From the NCBI GenBank assembly GCA_944350065.1, contig CALVOD010000008.1, positions 1 through 25,102 of the forward strand: a DNA stretch of 25,102 bases, read 5' to 3'. This DNA comes from an uncultured Clostridia bacterium (GTDB lineage: Bacteria; Bacillota; Clostridia; Christensenellales; DTU072). Position numbers and translations under genes: made by a program. The notes beneath the pieces were generated by a model. The model made no database searches and was not told where the DNA came from. It worked only from the letters and a program-made list of their open reading frames with translations. Shown one piece after another: positions 15,401 through 22,157 of this stretch (position 1 is its first letter; every line of letters starts with the position of its first letter).

Positions 15401-15625
15401 ATGCCGGCTGAATTAGAATATAAGATCACCAAGGCGTGCGGCGTGCTCAGCACTTCCGCAAGAGGCTGGACGAAAGAGCTCAACTACGTAAGCTGGAACG
15501 GCAGAGATCCCAGGCTCGACCTGCGCGAGTGGAGCCCCTCTCACGAGAGAATGGGCAAGGGTATGACGCTCAGCATCGAGGAAGCCAAAGCGCTCAAAGA
15601 GATACTCGACAAGCTCGAATTCTGA
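15401..15625 (+). CDS. PC4/YdbC-family ssDNA-binding protein (74 aa)
   Basis: A 74-residue protein that resembles YdbC, the bacterial member of the PC4 coactivator fold that binds single-stranded DNA. The family pattern is clear: LSTSARGWTKELNYVSWNG, then DLREWSPSHERMGKGMTLS and a closing helix EEAKALKEILDKL. Length is typical. GGAGGAG lies 6 bases before the ATG. It follows the DnaD-like and loader genes with a 118-base gap and its own promoter. A role with ssDNA in replication, repair or transcription is inferred from the fold. Confidence 0.85.
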   Translation: MPAELEYKITKACGVLSTSARGWTKELNYVSWNGRDPRLDLREWSPSHERMGKGMTLSIEEAKALKEILDKLEF

Positions 15626-15760
15626 TCCCCGCTACCGTAAGTTCCTACCGAGTTTACGTACCTGCCCGAACGCAGGCGCGTACGGTTATGTGTTTTTCGG
15701 CGGAAAACGCAGTTTTTTCGCGGCTGTGCCGTCGCGGGCTCGAGAGGATAAAATTTACTC

Positions 15761-15789
15761 TTTACCCGGAGCGGAAAGCGTGATATACT
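15761..15789 (+). promoter_or_regulatory. Promoter of the 110-residue membrane protein gene
   Basis: TTTACC (15761-15766) and TATACT (15784-15789) are separated by 17 bases, 21 bases before the ATG. The rest of the 185-base gap after the ssDNA-binding gene shows nothing else recognisable. Confidence 0.65.
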
Positions 15790-15810
15790 GAACGTATACG
15801 GGAGATTATC

Positions 15811-16143
15811 ATGGCGAAAAACAAACAACAAGCCGTCAGGCGTGGCAAAGATCCCTACTATCCCACCGACTATTCCGTGGGCGAGAAAAAACCTCCGATC
15901 GTCAAACCGGTCAAAGCGACCGCGCCCATAATGACGGCGGGCAACTGGTTCAAGCTGCTGTTCTGGGGACTCTTTCCCCTCATCAATATCATCGCGCTCG
16001 CCGCTTGGATAAAGAAGGATAACAATACGATAAATCCTAACCAGCGCAATTTCGCCAAAGCGGCTTTGATATTGACTTTGATTTTCTGGGTTGTTGCGGC
16101 AGCGGGTTTCGCCGTGGCGTACTTCGCGTTCGGACTGTTCTGA
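15811..16143 (+). CDS. Small membrane protein, two predicted membrane segments (110 aa)
   Basis: Not recognised as a named family. The first 45 residues are hydrophilic and basic with several prolines and tyrosines (GKDPYYPTDYSVGEKKPP). Two hydrophobic segments follow at about 46-66 (GLFPLINIIALAAW) and 83-108, joined by a polar loop KKDNNTINPNQRN. GGAG stands 7 bases before the ATG, and the gene has its own promoter and a strong terminator, so it is a real single-gene unit. The NPNQRNFAKA segment before the second membrane helix is a pattern also seen in small Clostridia membrane proteins, but no function can be given. Confidence 0.8.
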   Translation: MAKNKQQAVRRGKDPYYPTDYSVGEKKPPIVKPVKATAPIMTAGNWFKLLFWGLFPLINIIALAAWIKKDNNTINPNQRNFAKAALILTLIFWVVAAAGFAVAYFAFGLF

Positions 16144-16168
16144 TAAGTCTTTCGTTACCTGTATCATC

Positions 16169-16201
16169 AAAGGGCGTCGCCTCAAGTCGACGCCCTTTTT
16201 T
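16169..16201 (+). terminator. Intrinsic terminator
   Basis: A perfect 10-bp stem, AAGGGCGTCG (16170-16179) with CGACGCCCTT (16188-16197), is followed by a run of T. It ends the plus-strand unit 26 bases after the membrane protein stop. Confidence 0.92.
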
Positions 16202-16422
16202 GCGCCGCGCGTTCCTCGCGGCGCCCCTTTTTCGTAGCCGTTCGCCACGAAATAAAAAACCGGTTTAAGGATACCGTAATAAAATAAACGATAACCTTAA
16301 CTGCATATTTACTTGAAATACTTTTCTTCGCCGCGACTGCTTTTTCAGCCGTTACGCGGAGCTACGCTCCGTAAGAGGTCACCCCCTTCGGGCTCCTTAG
16401 ATTTTCCGTTTCCGCGCGGCGC
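16202..16422. other. Gene-free stretch between convergent units, with imperfect hairpins
   Basis: Part of a 325-base gap between convergent genes. It holds a GC-rich inverted stretch (GCGCCGCGCG...CGCGGCGC near 16202-16223), an A/T-rich middle (about 16245-16325) and an imperfect hairpin built on GGAGC-TAC-GCTCC (16358-16370) next to CACCCCCTTCGGGCTCC. No reading frame with a ribosome site, no tRNA and no promoter was found. The last block looks like a dispersed intergenic repeat, which cannot be confirmed from one copy. Confidence 0.35.
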
Positions 16423-16451
16423 AAAAAAAGACCGCCGCAAGAGCGGCGGTC
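16423..16451 (-). terminator. Intrinsic terminator of the OadB/OadG unit
   Basis: GACCGCCGC (16430-16438) and GCGGCGGTC (16443-16451) form a 9-bp stem with a 4-base loop. On the minus strand seven T bases follow. It lies 17 bases after the OadG-like stop. Confidence 0.93.
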
Positions 16452-16468
16452 GCCTGTTCGCGGATATT

Positions 16469-16696
16469 TTATTCCTCTGAGGAGCCTTTCTCTTTCTTTT
16501 CCTTTTTGGCGCAAGGCTTCCCGAAGATGTTTTTCCCCTGCGCTTTCCTCGTAGAGATATCGTTCATTATGAAGGTTATGACGGCGATTATACCTATCAC
16601 TATGAATATCGCCGCAAGCCCCTTCCACATTATCTCGAGGGATTTCAGCACGTTCGCTTTGGTTGCTTCGGTCATCAGTAACATTACGTTATTCAT
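16469..16696 (-). CDS. OadG-like gamma subunit of a sodium-pumping decarboxylase (75 aa)
   Basis: A 75-residue single-span membrane protein with one hydrophobic helix at about 25-44 (MWKGLAAIFIVIGIIAVITF), followed by a basic, Lys/Glu-rich cytoplasmic tail. This is the shape of OadG/gamma subunits, which hold the carboxyltransferase onto the membrane pump in oxaloacetate, methylmalonyl-CoA and glutaconyl-CoA decarboxylases. It starts 13 bases after the beta-subunit gene with GGAGG before the ATG, which supports the call more than the weak sequence signal does. A strong terminator follows. Confidence 0.75.
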   Translation of the reverse strand: MNNVMLLMTEATKANVLKSLEIMWKGLAAIFIVIGIIAVITFIMNDISTRKAQGKNIFGKPCAKKEKKEKGSSEE

Positions 16697-16709
16697 ATCG
16701 TCGTCCTCC

Positions 16710-17828
16710 TTAACCGGCTACCAGTCCGATTATCAGCCCGCCCACTATCGCGGAAGCGATCTGTCCGGACACGTTGGTGCCCACCGCGTGCATCAGCAGG
16801 TGGTTGCTCTGGTCCTCCTCGAGCCCCAATTTCTGCACTACGCGAGACGCCATCGGGAACGCCGAAATGCCCGCGGCGCCGACCATGGGATTGATCTTGT
16901 TGTCCTTGGTGAAAAGATTGAGGAATTTAGCGAACATAACGCCGCCCACGGTGTCGAATACGAAGGCGAACAGCCCGAGTCCCATAATGATGAGCGTCTG
17001 CCAGGTAACGAAATATTCCGCCTGCATCTGGAAGGCTATCGTGATACCGAGAAGAAGCGTTATGAGATTGGCAAGCACGTTCTGCGCCGCGTCGGAGAGG
17101 CTGTCCAGCACGCCGCATTCGCGTATCAGATTGCCGAACATAAGGAAGCCTACGAGCGCGAGCGAAGCGGGCGCTATAAGCCCCGCCACGAGCGTAACCG
17201 CTATCGGGAAAAGTATTTTCGTCGTCTTGCTCACCGTATAATTGGTGTATTTCATGTGGATGCAACGTTCCTTCTTCGTGGTGATCAGTTTGATCACGCG
17301 CGGCTGTATGATCGGTACGAGCGCCATATACGAATACGCCACCACCACTATCGCGGCAAGATATTTACTGTTGAGCGTCTGCGCCACTAGTATCGAAGTG
17401 GGACCGTCCGCCGCCCCTATTATACCTATCGACGCGGCGTCTTCTATCGAGAAAACGCTGTCTCCGATAAGCGCGGCGAGCAAAATCGTCACGAAAATAC
17501 CGAATTGCGCCGCTCCGCCGAGCAGGAACAGTTTGGGGTTGGAAAGAAGCGGTCCGAAATCTATCATCGCGCCTATGCCTATAAACAGGAGAATGGGCAT
17601 AGCTTCGCTCGCCTCGATACCTACTTCGAAAAGCCATTGCACGATTCCGTTTTCGCCGAGCACGTTGCTGCCGGGAATGTTGACGAGAATGGCGCCGAAG
17701 CCTATCGGCAACAACAACGAAGGTTCCATTTTCTTTTTAATTGCAAGGAAAATGAGCACCGCGCCGATGACCCACATAACCAATTGTTGCCAGGTAACGG
17801 CATTCAAGCCCTCTATGATATAATCCAA
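16710..17828 (-). CDS. Sodium ion-translocating decarboxylase beta subunit (OadB/GcdB/MmdB)
   Basis: A 372-residue integral membrane protein with about ten hydrophobic segments. It is the subunit that decarboxylates carboxybiotin and pumps sodium out of the cell. Family signatures are GIGAMIDFGPLLSNP (84-98), IGAADGPTSI (137-146, with the key aspartate D141), a central polar loop around KLITTKKER, and HAVGTNVSGQIASAI near the C-terminus. The start is TTG at 17826-17828, 8 bases after GGAGG. It has a strong promoter at 17866-17895. Neither the alpha (carboxyltransferase) subunit nor a biotin carrier is in the window, so the substrate (oxaloacetate, methylmalonyl-CoA or glutaconyl-CoA) cannot be decided. 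The adjacent biotin genes fit its biotin need. Confidence 0.93.
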   Translation of the reverse strand: MDYIIEGLNAVTWQQLVMWVIGAVLIFLAIKKKMEPSLLLPIGFGAILVNIPGSNVLGENGIVQWLFEVGIEASEAMPILLFIGIGAMIDFGPLLSNPKLFLLGGAAQFGIFVTILLAALIGDSVFSIEDAASIGIIGAADGPTSILVAQTLNSKYLAAIVVVAYSYMALVPIIQPRVIKLITTKKERCIHMKYTNYTVSKTTKILFPIAVTLVAGLIAPASLALVGFLMFGNLIRECGVLDSLSDAAQNVLANLITLLLGITIAFQMQAEYFVTWQTLIIMGLGLFAFVFDTVGGVMFAKFLNLFTKDNKINPMVGAAGISAFPMASRVVQKLGLEEDQSNHLLMHAVGTNVSGQIASAIVGGLIIGLVAG

Positions 17829-17865
17829 AATTCAGCCTCCGAAAAGAGATTCCTAATTCATATCC

Positions 17866-17895
17866 ATTATAAACTACGGCGGACGGGGCTGTCAA
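17866..17895 (-). promoter_or_regulatory. Promoter of the OadB/OadG unit
   Basis: On the minus strand TTGACA (17890-17895) and TATAAT (17866-17871), both exact consensus, are separated by 18 bases, about 38 bases before the TTG start. It lies just after the bioY terminator, so the pump genes are transcribed apart from the biotin genes. Confidence 0.8.
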
Positions 17896-17926
17896 TAAAA
17901 TAATCGCGCGTGTCCGCGCCCCCGTG

Positions 17927-17954
17927 AAAACGCCCGCGCCTTTCGGCGCGGGCG
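17927..17954 (-). terminator. Intrinsic terminator of the birA-bioY operon
   Basis: CGCCCGCGCC (17931-17940) and GGCGCGGGCG (17945-17954) form a perfect 10-bp stem with a 4-base loop; on the minus strand it is followed by TTTT. It lies about 36 bases after the bioY stop. Confidence 0.85.
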
Positions 17955-17990
17955 AACGTCGTTAATATCGCTTGTCGGTAGCGTTTGGAT

Positions 17991-18692
17991 TTAACCGACG
18001 CCCTTATTTTTGTCGGGCTCCTCTACCGCCGCGGGGTGTACTATTTCCGACGAAACTCCTTCGTCAACGAGTTCCGTAGCGGACGCTTCGGCGGGTAAAG
18101 GCGCGTCCTTTTTCTTGCGCTCGCCGAGCCCCGATTTTTCGAGAACGGGAAGAAGCTTATACGCAATAAGGCTCGCCAGGAAGCACCACATTACGTCGGT
18201 GGGCAGAAATACGGCGACCCCGGCGTACAACGCTTTCAAGAAAGTCATTTCCGTACCGAGATAATAATTACACATAAAGTACATATAAATAACGCCGAGC
18301 GAGTCTACGACAAGCATCGCGACAAAAGAGGCTAAAAGCATTCTCGGGTAAGAAGGCTTGTTACCGCTCCTCGCTATCAAACCGCAAATAAAGGTTCCTA
18401 TAGCCATACCTATGAGGTACCCGAACGAAGGTTTCAGAACATAGAATATGCCGCCGCCTTCCGTGAAAACGGGGATTCCGACGAGCCCTATGATCAGATA
18501 TACGGTTACGGCGAGTCCGCCTAATTTGCCGAGGAGCAGACCTGCGAGCAAACAGAACGCGAATTGCAAAGTGATCGGCACTATCAGCGTGGGTATTTTG
18601 ATGAACGCCCCTATCGCCACGAGCGCGGTGAACAGCGCCGTCAGTACGAGATTACGGGTGGATATCCCGTTGAACTTTTTTATTTTTTTCAT
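17991..18692 (-). CDS. bioY: BioY biotin transporter (ECF-type S component)
   Basis: A 233-residue membrane protein of the BioY family, the biotin-binding S component of ECF transporters. Six hydrophobic segments are visible (for example LVLTALFTALVAIGAF and LMESFVAMLV-like helices), together with the family stretch IVPITLQFAFCLLAGLLLG and the glycine-rich VGIPVFTEGGG, then PSFGYLIGM. The ATG at 18690-18692 overlaps the birA stop as ATGA and has GAGGTGAGG upstream, so the two are coupled. BioY is usually about 180-200 residues; here about 45 extra charged residues follow the last helix (GERKKKDAP to the end). No EcfA/EcfT genes are nearby, so a shared energising module elsewhere, or solo function, is likely. 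Confidence 0.93.
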   Translation of the reverse strand: MKKIKKFNGISTRNLVLTALFTALVAIGAFIKIPTLIVPITLQFAFCLLAGLLLGKLGGLAVTVYLIIGLVGIPVFTEGGGIFYVLKPSFGYLIGMAIGTFICGLIARSGNKPSYPRMLLASFVAMLVVDSLGVIYMYFMCNYYLGTEMTFLKALYAGVAVFLPTDVMWCFLASLIAYKLLPVLEKSGLGERKKKDAPLPAEASATELVDEGVSSEIVHPAAVEEPDKNKGVG

Positions 18693-19663
18693 TTGAGCAA
18701 CAACCTCACCTCGCCCGAATCGAGCAGCGCGCGTTCTCCGCCGTAATCCACTTCCAGCCTGCATTCGTCGTCTATGCCGGTTACCACGGCTTCGCGCTCC
18801 TCAGAGGCTTTCACAACGGTTACCGTTCTTCCGATAAGGAAACTGCGCGCGCGGTATTCTTCCGCCACCGCTTTTTTGTCGAAAGACGTATATAGCTCGT
18901 AGTATTCGTTAAGCGCCGCGGCTACGACGCGATTGGCGCCGTCCTTTACTTTGGCGCCCACCGTGCCCGCTATGCCGCGTATCTCCTCGGGATAACCGCC
19001 TTCGGGCTCGTTGAGATTGAATCCGGTGCCCACCACGGCGAACTCTATCCCGCGCGATTCGAGATCGGTCACCGCTTCCGTCAGTATTCCCACGCATTTG
19101 CGGCCGTCGACGTATACGTCGTTTACCCATTTGACCGCGGGCGAAGTTCCGAATACCTTCTCTATCGCGCGCGAAGCCGCGAGAGCGGCTATCACCGTGA
19201 GAAATCCCGCACGCTCGTCGCGCGGGCGTACCACTACGGTAAAGTACACCCCTGCGCCCGCGCCCGAATAAAACTTTCTTCCCTGTCTTCCTTTGCCGCC
19301 CGTCTGTTCCGTCGCCACTACCGTCGTCCATTCCGACGCGCCCGACGAAGCGAGCTCTTTTGCCACCGTGTTCGTGGACGTCACCGTCTTGCGGACGTCT
19401 ATCGCGCAAACGGCGCGCACCTTTTCGTTGAGATATTTAGCTATCCCCTGCGCGGAAACCACTTCCGAATCGCAGGAAAGCGTGTATCCCCTTTTCGAGC
19501 TCGTCACGGGATATCCTCGCGCAATAAGCGCGTTCACCGCCTTCCAGACGGCGTTGCGACTTACGCCCGCCTCTTTGGCGAGCGCCGCGCCCGACACGGG
19601 GCGATCCCTGTTCGTCTCGAGCGCTTCAAGCACCTTATCCTCTGTTTTGTCCCATTCGTTCAT
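18689..19663 (-). CDS. birA: Bifunctional biotin protein ligase and repressor BirA
   Basis: A 324-residue BirA that joins biotin to carrier-protein lysines via biotinyl-AMP and also represses biotin genes. The N-terminal helix-turn-helix is at about 5-60 (ALAKEAGVSRNAVWKAVNALIARGY). In the catalytic domain are TSTN (95-98), the biotinyl-AMP loop GGKGRQGRKFYSG (122-134, family GRGRxGR), KWVNDVYV (178-185) and GTGFNLN (212-218). A small C-terminal SH3-like domain follows. The ATG at 19661-19663 is only 6 bases after the -10 element, so the transcript probably starts at or next to it; an earlier start would lie inside the promoter. It is followed, with ATGA overlap, by bioY. A perfect BirA-type operator overlaps the promoter, which points to autoregulation. 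Confidence 0.96.
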   Translation of the reverse strand: MNEWDKTEDKVLEALETNRDRPVSGAALAKEAGVSRNAVWKAVNALIARGYPVTSSKRGYTLSCDSEVVSAQGIAKYLNEKVRAVCAIDVRKTVTSTNTVAKELASSGASEWTTVVATEQTGGKGRQGRKFYSGAGAGVYFTVVVRPRDERAGFLTVIAALAASRAIEKVFGTSPAVKWVNDVYVDGRKCVGILTEAVTDLESRGIEFAVVGTGFNLNEPEGGYPEEIRGIAGTVGAKVKDGANRVVAAALNEYYELYTSFDKKAVAEEYRARSFLIGRTVTVVKASEEREAVVTGIDDECRLEVDYGGERALLDSGEVRLLLK

Positions 19664-19669
19664 ACCGCG

Positions 19670-19699
19670 ATTATACCTTACGCGCAAAAACTTTGTCAA
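19670..19699 (-). promoter_or_regulatory. Promoter of birA-bioY
   Basis: On the minus strand TTGACA (19694-19699) and TATAAT (19670-19675), both exact consensus, stand 18 bases apart. The -35 element lies within one arm of the BirA operator. The -10 ends 6 bases before the birA ATG, which predicts a leaderless mRNA. Confidence 0.85.
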
Positions 19700-19725
19700 C
19701 CGAATAGACGCTCAAGGTTGACAAA
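19692..19725. promoter_or_regulatory. BirA operator (biotin repressor binding site)
   Basis: TTTGTCAACC (19692-19701) and GGTTGACAAA (19716-19725) are perfect 10-base inverted repeats with a 14-base spacer. This matches the known BirA site form, TTGTnAACC and GGTTnACAA arms about 14-16 bases apart. One arm covers the -35 element, so dimeric BirA with biotinyl-AMP should block RNA polymerase. Confidence 0.92.
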
Positions 19726-19770
19726 ATAAAAACGGGGCTTTCCGCTCCGCTTCCCGATCCTTTTAAACCT

Positions 19771-20331
19771 TCAATACCGCCTGCCGTATTTCTTTTTGGC
19801 GGCTTCGGTATGTTTTTTCACGAATTCGCCTTTTGCCGCCGTATACCCGTCGCGGTCGTAACGGTAGCGCTTAGCGAGCTCCGTTTTGAGCGCGGCGTAT
19901 TCTTCAGCCGCGGCGGCGTTTTCGTTCAGATAATCCCTGAAATACAATTCGTCGTTATCGCCGTAATACCGCAAATGCAGATGAAAAACTTCGTCCGCGT
20001 AGCCTTCGGGCGTATAGCCTTTATTGAAAGACGCCCTCCTTTCGCCCGACGACATTAAAATATAGCCCCCTTTCTCGAGCGCTTCGCCGGTTGCGGTAAG
20101 AGAATATTCGGGCTTAATTTCGACAAGTATATCCGTTATCGGCTTCGCCGCTATCCCTTTTATCGCGGTGCTTCCTATGTGGCTTATACGGGAACAAGGC
20201 GGCAATATCGCGACGAGACTCTCGCGCTCTTTTGCGAATTGCGCGGCGTACTTTGCGTCCGGCTCCGCAAGCTCTACGGGAAACAGCCGCCACAATTCTT
20301 CAAGACTCATTTCCTCAAGCGTTTTCGCCAT
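19771..20331 (-). CDS. GrpB/UPF0157 family nucleotidyltransferase-fold protein
   Basis: A 186-residue GrpB (UPF0157) family protein. The family has a nucleotidyltransferase-like fold and no well-established role; it sometimes appears fused to dephospho-CoA kinase. Typical marks are SRISHIGSTAIKGIAAKPITDILV (48-70, with the GS pair and D67), FNKGYTPEGYADEVFHLHLRYYG and FRDYLNENAAAAEEYAALK. AGGTGGG precedes the ATG at 20329-20331; a second in-frame ATG at 20308-20310 is also possible and would remove seven residues. It is the last gene before the birA operator region on the same strand. Confidence 0.9.
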   Translation of the reverse strand: MAKTLEEMSLEELWRLFPVELAEPDAKYAAQFAKERESLVAILPPCSRISHIGSTAIKGIAAKPITDILVEIKPEYSLTATGEALEKGGYILMSSGERRASFNKGYTPEGYADEVFHLHLRYYGDNDELYFRDYLNENAAAAEEYAALKTELAKRYRYDRDGYTAAKGEFVKKHTEAAKKKYGRRY

Positions 20332-20368
20332 ATCCCACCTTGCGGCGTCTCTGGACGTCGCGCCGACT

Positions 20369-20391
20369 CACGCGCGGCTTGATCGCGCGTG
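20369..20391. other. GC-rich hairpin between the GrpB-like and membrane protein genes
   Basis: CACGCGCG (20369-20376) and CGCGCGTG (20384-20391) form a perfect 8-bp stem with a 7-base loop. No T tract follows on the minus strand, so it may slow or process the transcript rather than end it. Confidence 0.4.
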
Positions 20392-20418
20392 TGAGGATTG
20401 CTTTTTACCGTTCCGTTT

Positions 20419-20964
20419 TTACTCCGCTTTGCGCTTAGCTTTTTCAGCCTCTTTCTGCGCTTTTTTACGGCGTTTCTGCTCGGTCTTGACGCGCTTTTTC
20501 AGCTTTCGCGCCGTGAAAAATACCGACCAGAACGCGCTCGTCGCCGCTATAGCCGTGCTGCCCAGCGCGAATAACTGACTGAGAAAACCGCTGTCGGCGT
20601 CCGAATAGGTGGCAAGCAACATCGATACCGAAGCAGCAAGTCCCACCAGCACGCAGACCGTATCCCATACGCGCAGCGACAGTTTAAGATCCTGCGCGGA
20701 CGTTTTATACGCCGCCGCAAGCTCTTTGGCTTTTTTCGCGTTGCGGATATTTACCGCTATAACGACGACGAAGGATATGAGATATACCGCCACGAGCGCG
20801 ACGACCAAAGGCATATACTTCGAATCTTCGAACCGCTTCAAGAAGCCGTTTATCGTAAACGCCAGAAAGAACGCCGTCTGTAGTATGCAGAATATCAGAG
20901 ATAAAGGTATTTTTTTCTTTTTTTCGCCGTTTTCTTGTGCGGCGAGTTCCTTATCTTTCGCCAT
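20419..20964 (-). CDS. Membrane protein with four predicted helices and a basic tail (181 aa)
   Basis: Not recognised. The N-terminus is charged (MAKDKELAAQENGEKKKK). Hydrophobic segments fall at about 20-41, 51-73, 98-119 and 128-151, and the last 30 residues are almost all Lys, Arg, Glu, Ala and Gln (a likely cytoplasmic helix). AAGGAA lies 2 bases before the ATG, which is tight spacing. It starts 23 bases after a 75-residue membrane protein gene on the same strand and is probably co-transcribed with it. No catalytic motif is visible. Confidence 0.8.
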   Translation of the reverse strand: MAKDKELAAQENGEKKKKIPLSLIFCILQTAFFLAFTINGFLKRFEDSKYMPLVVALVAVYLISFVVVIAVNIRNAKKAKELAAAYKTSAQDLKLSLRVWDTVCVLVGLAASVSMLLATYSDADSGFLSQLFALGSTAIAATSAFWSVFFTARKLKKRVKTEQKRRKKAQKEAEKAKRKAE

Positions 20965-20987
20965 ACTTCCTTTTCAAGCCAACGGGA

Positions 20988-21215
20988 TTAAATGTTGAGC
21001 AATCTCCAGATCCTGCCTCTCAGGATCATGAGGATAAGGTCCACTACCCAAATGAGCCATCCGCCGAATATTCTTATGATACCGGCGACGATCTTGCCCT
21101 CGAGAAATCTCGTAATAATACCGAGCAACCACGCAGTGACGGGAATTATAGCAAGAATGATGCTTATTATTTTCGGTAAACCGAAATAATCTTTGCCTTT
21201 CGCTTTTTTAGCCAT
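20988..21215 (-). CDS. Small two-helix membrane protein (75 aa)
   Basis: Not recognised. A basic start (MAKKAKGKDYFGLPK) is followed by two hydrophobic segments at about 15-37 (ISIILAIIPVTAWLLGII) and 43-65 (VAGIIRIFGGWLIWVVDLIL), then the short basic tail RGRIWRLLNI. GGAGG lies 7 bases before the ATG, a strong ribosome site, so it is a real gene. It leads a probable pair with the 181-residue membrane protein. The layout resembles small stress-type membrane proteins such as Pmp3/YqaE, but the signature residues of that family are not evident. Confidence 0.8.
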   Translation of the reverse strand: MAKKAKGKDYFGLPKIISIILAIIPVTAWLLGIITRFLEGKIVAGIIRIFGGWLIWVVDLILMILRGRIWRLLNI

Positions 21216-21257
21216 AATGAAACCTCCGTTGTATAATTGTATTCCGTCCGTTCTTGA

Positions 21258-22157
21258 CTAAGAACGTAACTTTTCTTCAAGGCCTTTCAAGACGCGCGAA
21301 ATATTGCGCGCGGTGTCTCCCGCTATCATTCCGGCGATACCCTCGTTTTCCGCGGCGAGCTCCCCCGCAACGCCCGCAACGTACGCCGCGAACGCCGCGG
21401 CTTCGGTAACGTCCTTTGCGTATCCCGCCGCCGCCGTAAGTATCCCCGTAAGCACGTCGCCGCTCCCCGCCGTAGCCATTCCGGGCGTTCCCCTTTCGTT
21501 CACGAAAAGTCTTTCCCCGTCCGTAATAACGGTATCCGCGCCTTTGAGAAGCACCGTCACGCCGTATTCCGCGGCGAACGCCGCGGCAAGTTCTTCGGGT
21601 GCGGCGACTACTTCCGCAACCGTGAGTCCCGTGAGCCGCGCGAATTCTCCGGGGTGCGGCGTAACTACCGTTTCGCCGCGGGCGTCTTTAAGTATTTCCG
21701 AGCCCGCGTCTGCCACCGCGTTCAACGCGTCCGCGTCGAGTACGACGCGCAAGCCTTCCTTCGACAAAATATGCTTTACGAGCGCCAATACTTCGCCGTT
21801 TCTGCCGAGCCCCATTCCCGCGCCTACCGCGCGCAAGCCTTTCAACGCTCCTTCGACGCGTTCCGCGTCGTACTTCACTCCCCCTTTGCCGTCGTCTCCG
21901 AGCGCGTAGAGGGTGCTTTCCATAAGGTACGGCGCCACCGCGTAAGCTATGCCTTCGGGAACCGTGAGTCTCACGACTCCCGCGCCCGCGCGCATCGCCG
22001 CCGCCGCGAGATTGGCAAGTTTTACGGCGCCGCAGTATTCCCTGCACCCGCCTATCAGACCGACATATCCGAAATCGCCTTTATGGCTGTTCCGCTCCCT
22101 CAATCCGAGTACGCGCGCGGCAAACGCTTCGTCTGTCCTGACCGCCGAAGGTGTCAC
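21258..22157 (-). CDS. nnrD: ADP/ATP-dependent NAD(P)H-hydrate dehydratase (NnrD, carbohydrate kinase-like fold)
   Basis: A 299-residue NnrD domain protein that repairs hydrated NADH and NADPH (NADHX/NADPHX), using ADP or ATP. Ribokinase-like fold marks are GLIGGCREYCGAVKLANLAAA, VVLDADALNAVAD, VVTPHPGEFARLTG, LLKGADTVITDG and the nucleotide site GTPGMATAGSGDVLTGI. In many bacteria this domain is fused to the NnrE epimerase in a roughly 500-residue protein; here NnrE is missing. The start is GTG at 22155-22157, overlapping the stop of the phosphoesterase gene as GTGA with a GAAGAAGG ribosome site. An earlier ATG would lie inside that gene. The 21250-21265 inverted repeat GTTCTT-GACT-AAGAAC spans its stop codon. 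Confidence 0.92.
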   Translation of the reverse strand: MTPSAVRTDEAFAARVLGLRERNSHKGDFGYVGLIGGCREYCGAVKLANLAAAAMRAGAGVVRLTVPEGIAYAVAPYLMESTLYALGDDGKGGVKYDAERVEGALKGLRAVGAGMGLGRNGEVLALVKHILSKEGLRVVLDADALNAVADAGSEILKDARGETVVTPHPGEFARLTGLTVAEVVAAPEELAAAFAAEYGVTVLLKGADTVITDGERLFVNERGTPGMATAGSGDVLTGILTAAAGYAKDVTEAAAFAAYVAGVAGELAAENEGIAGMIAGDTARNISRVLKGLEEKLRS

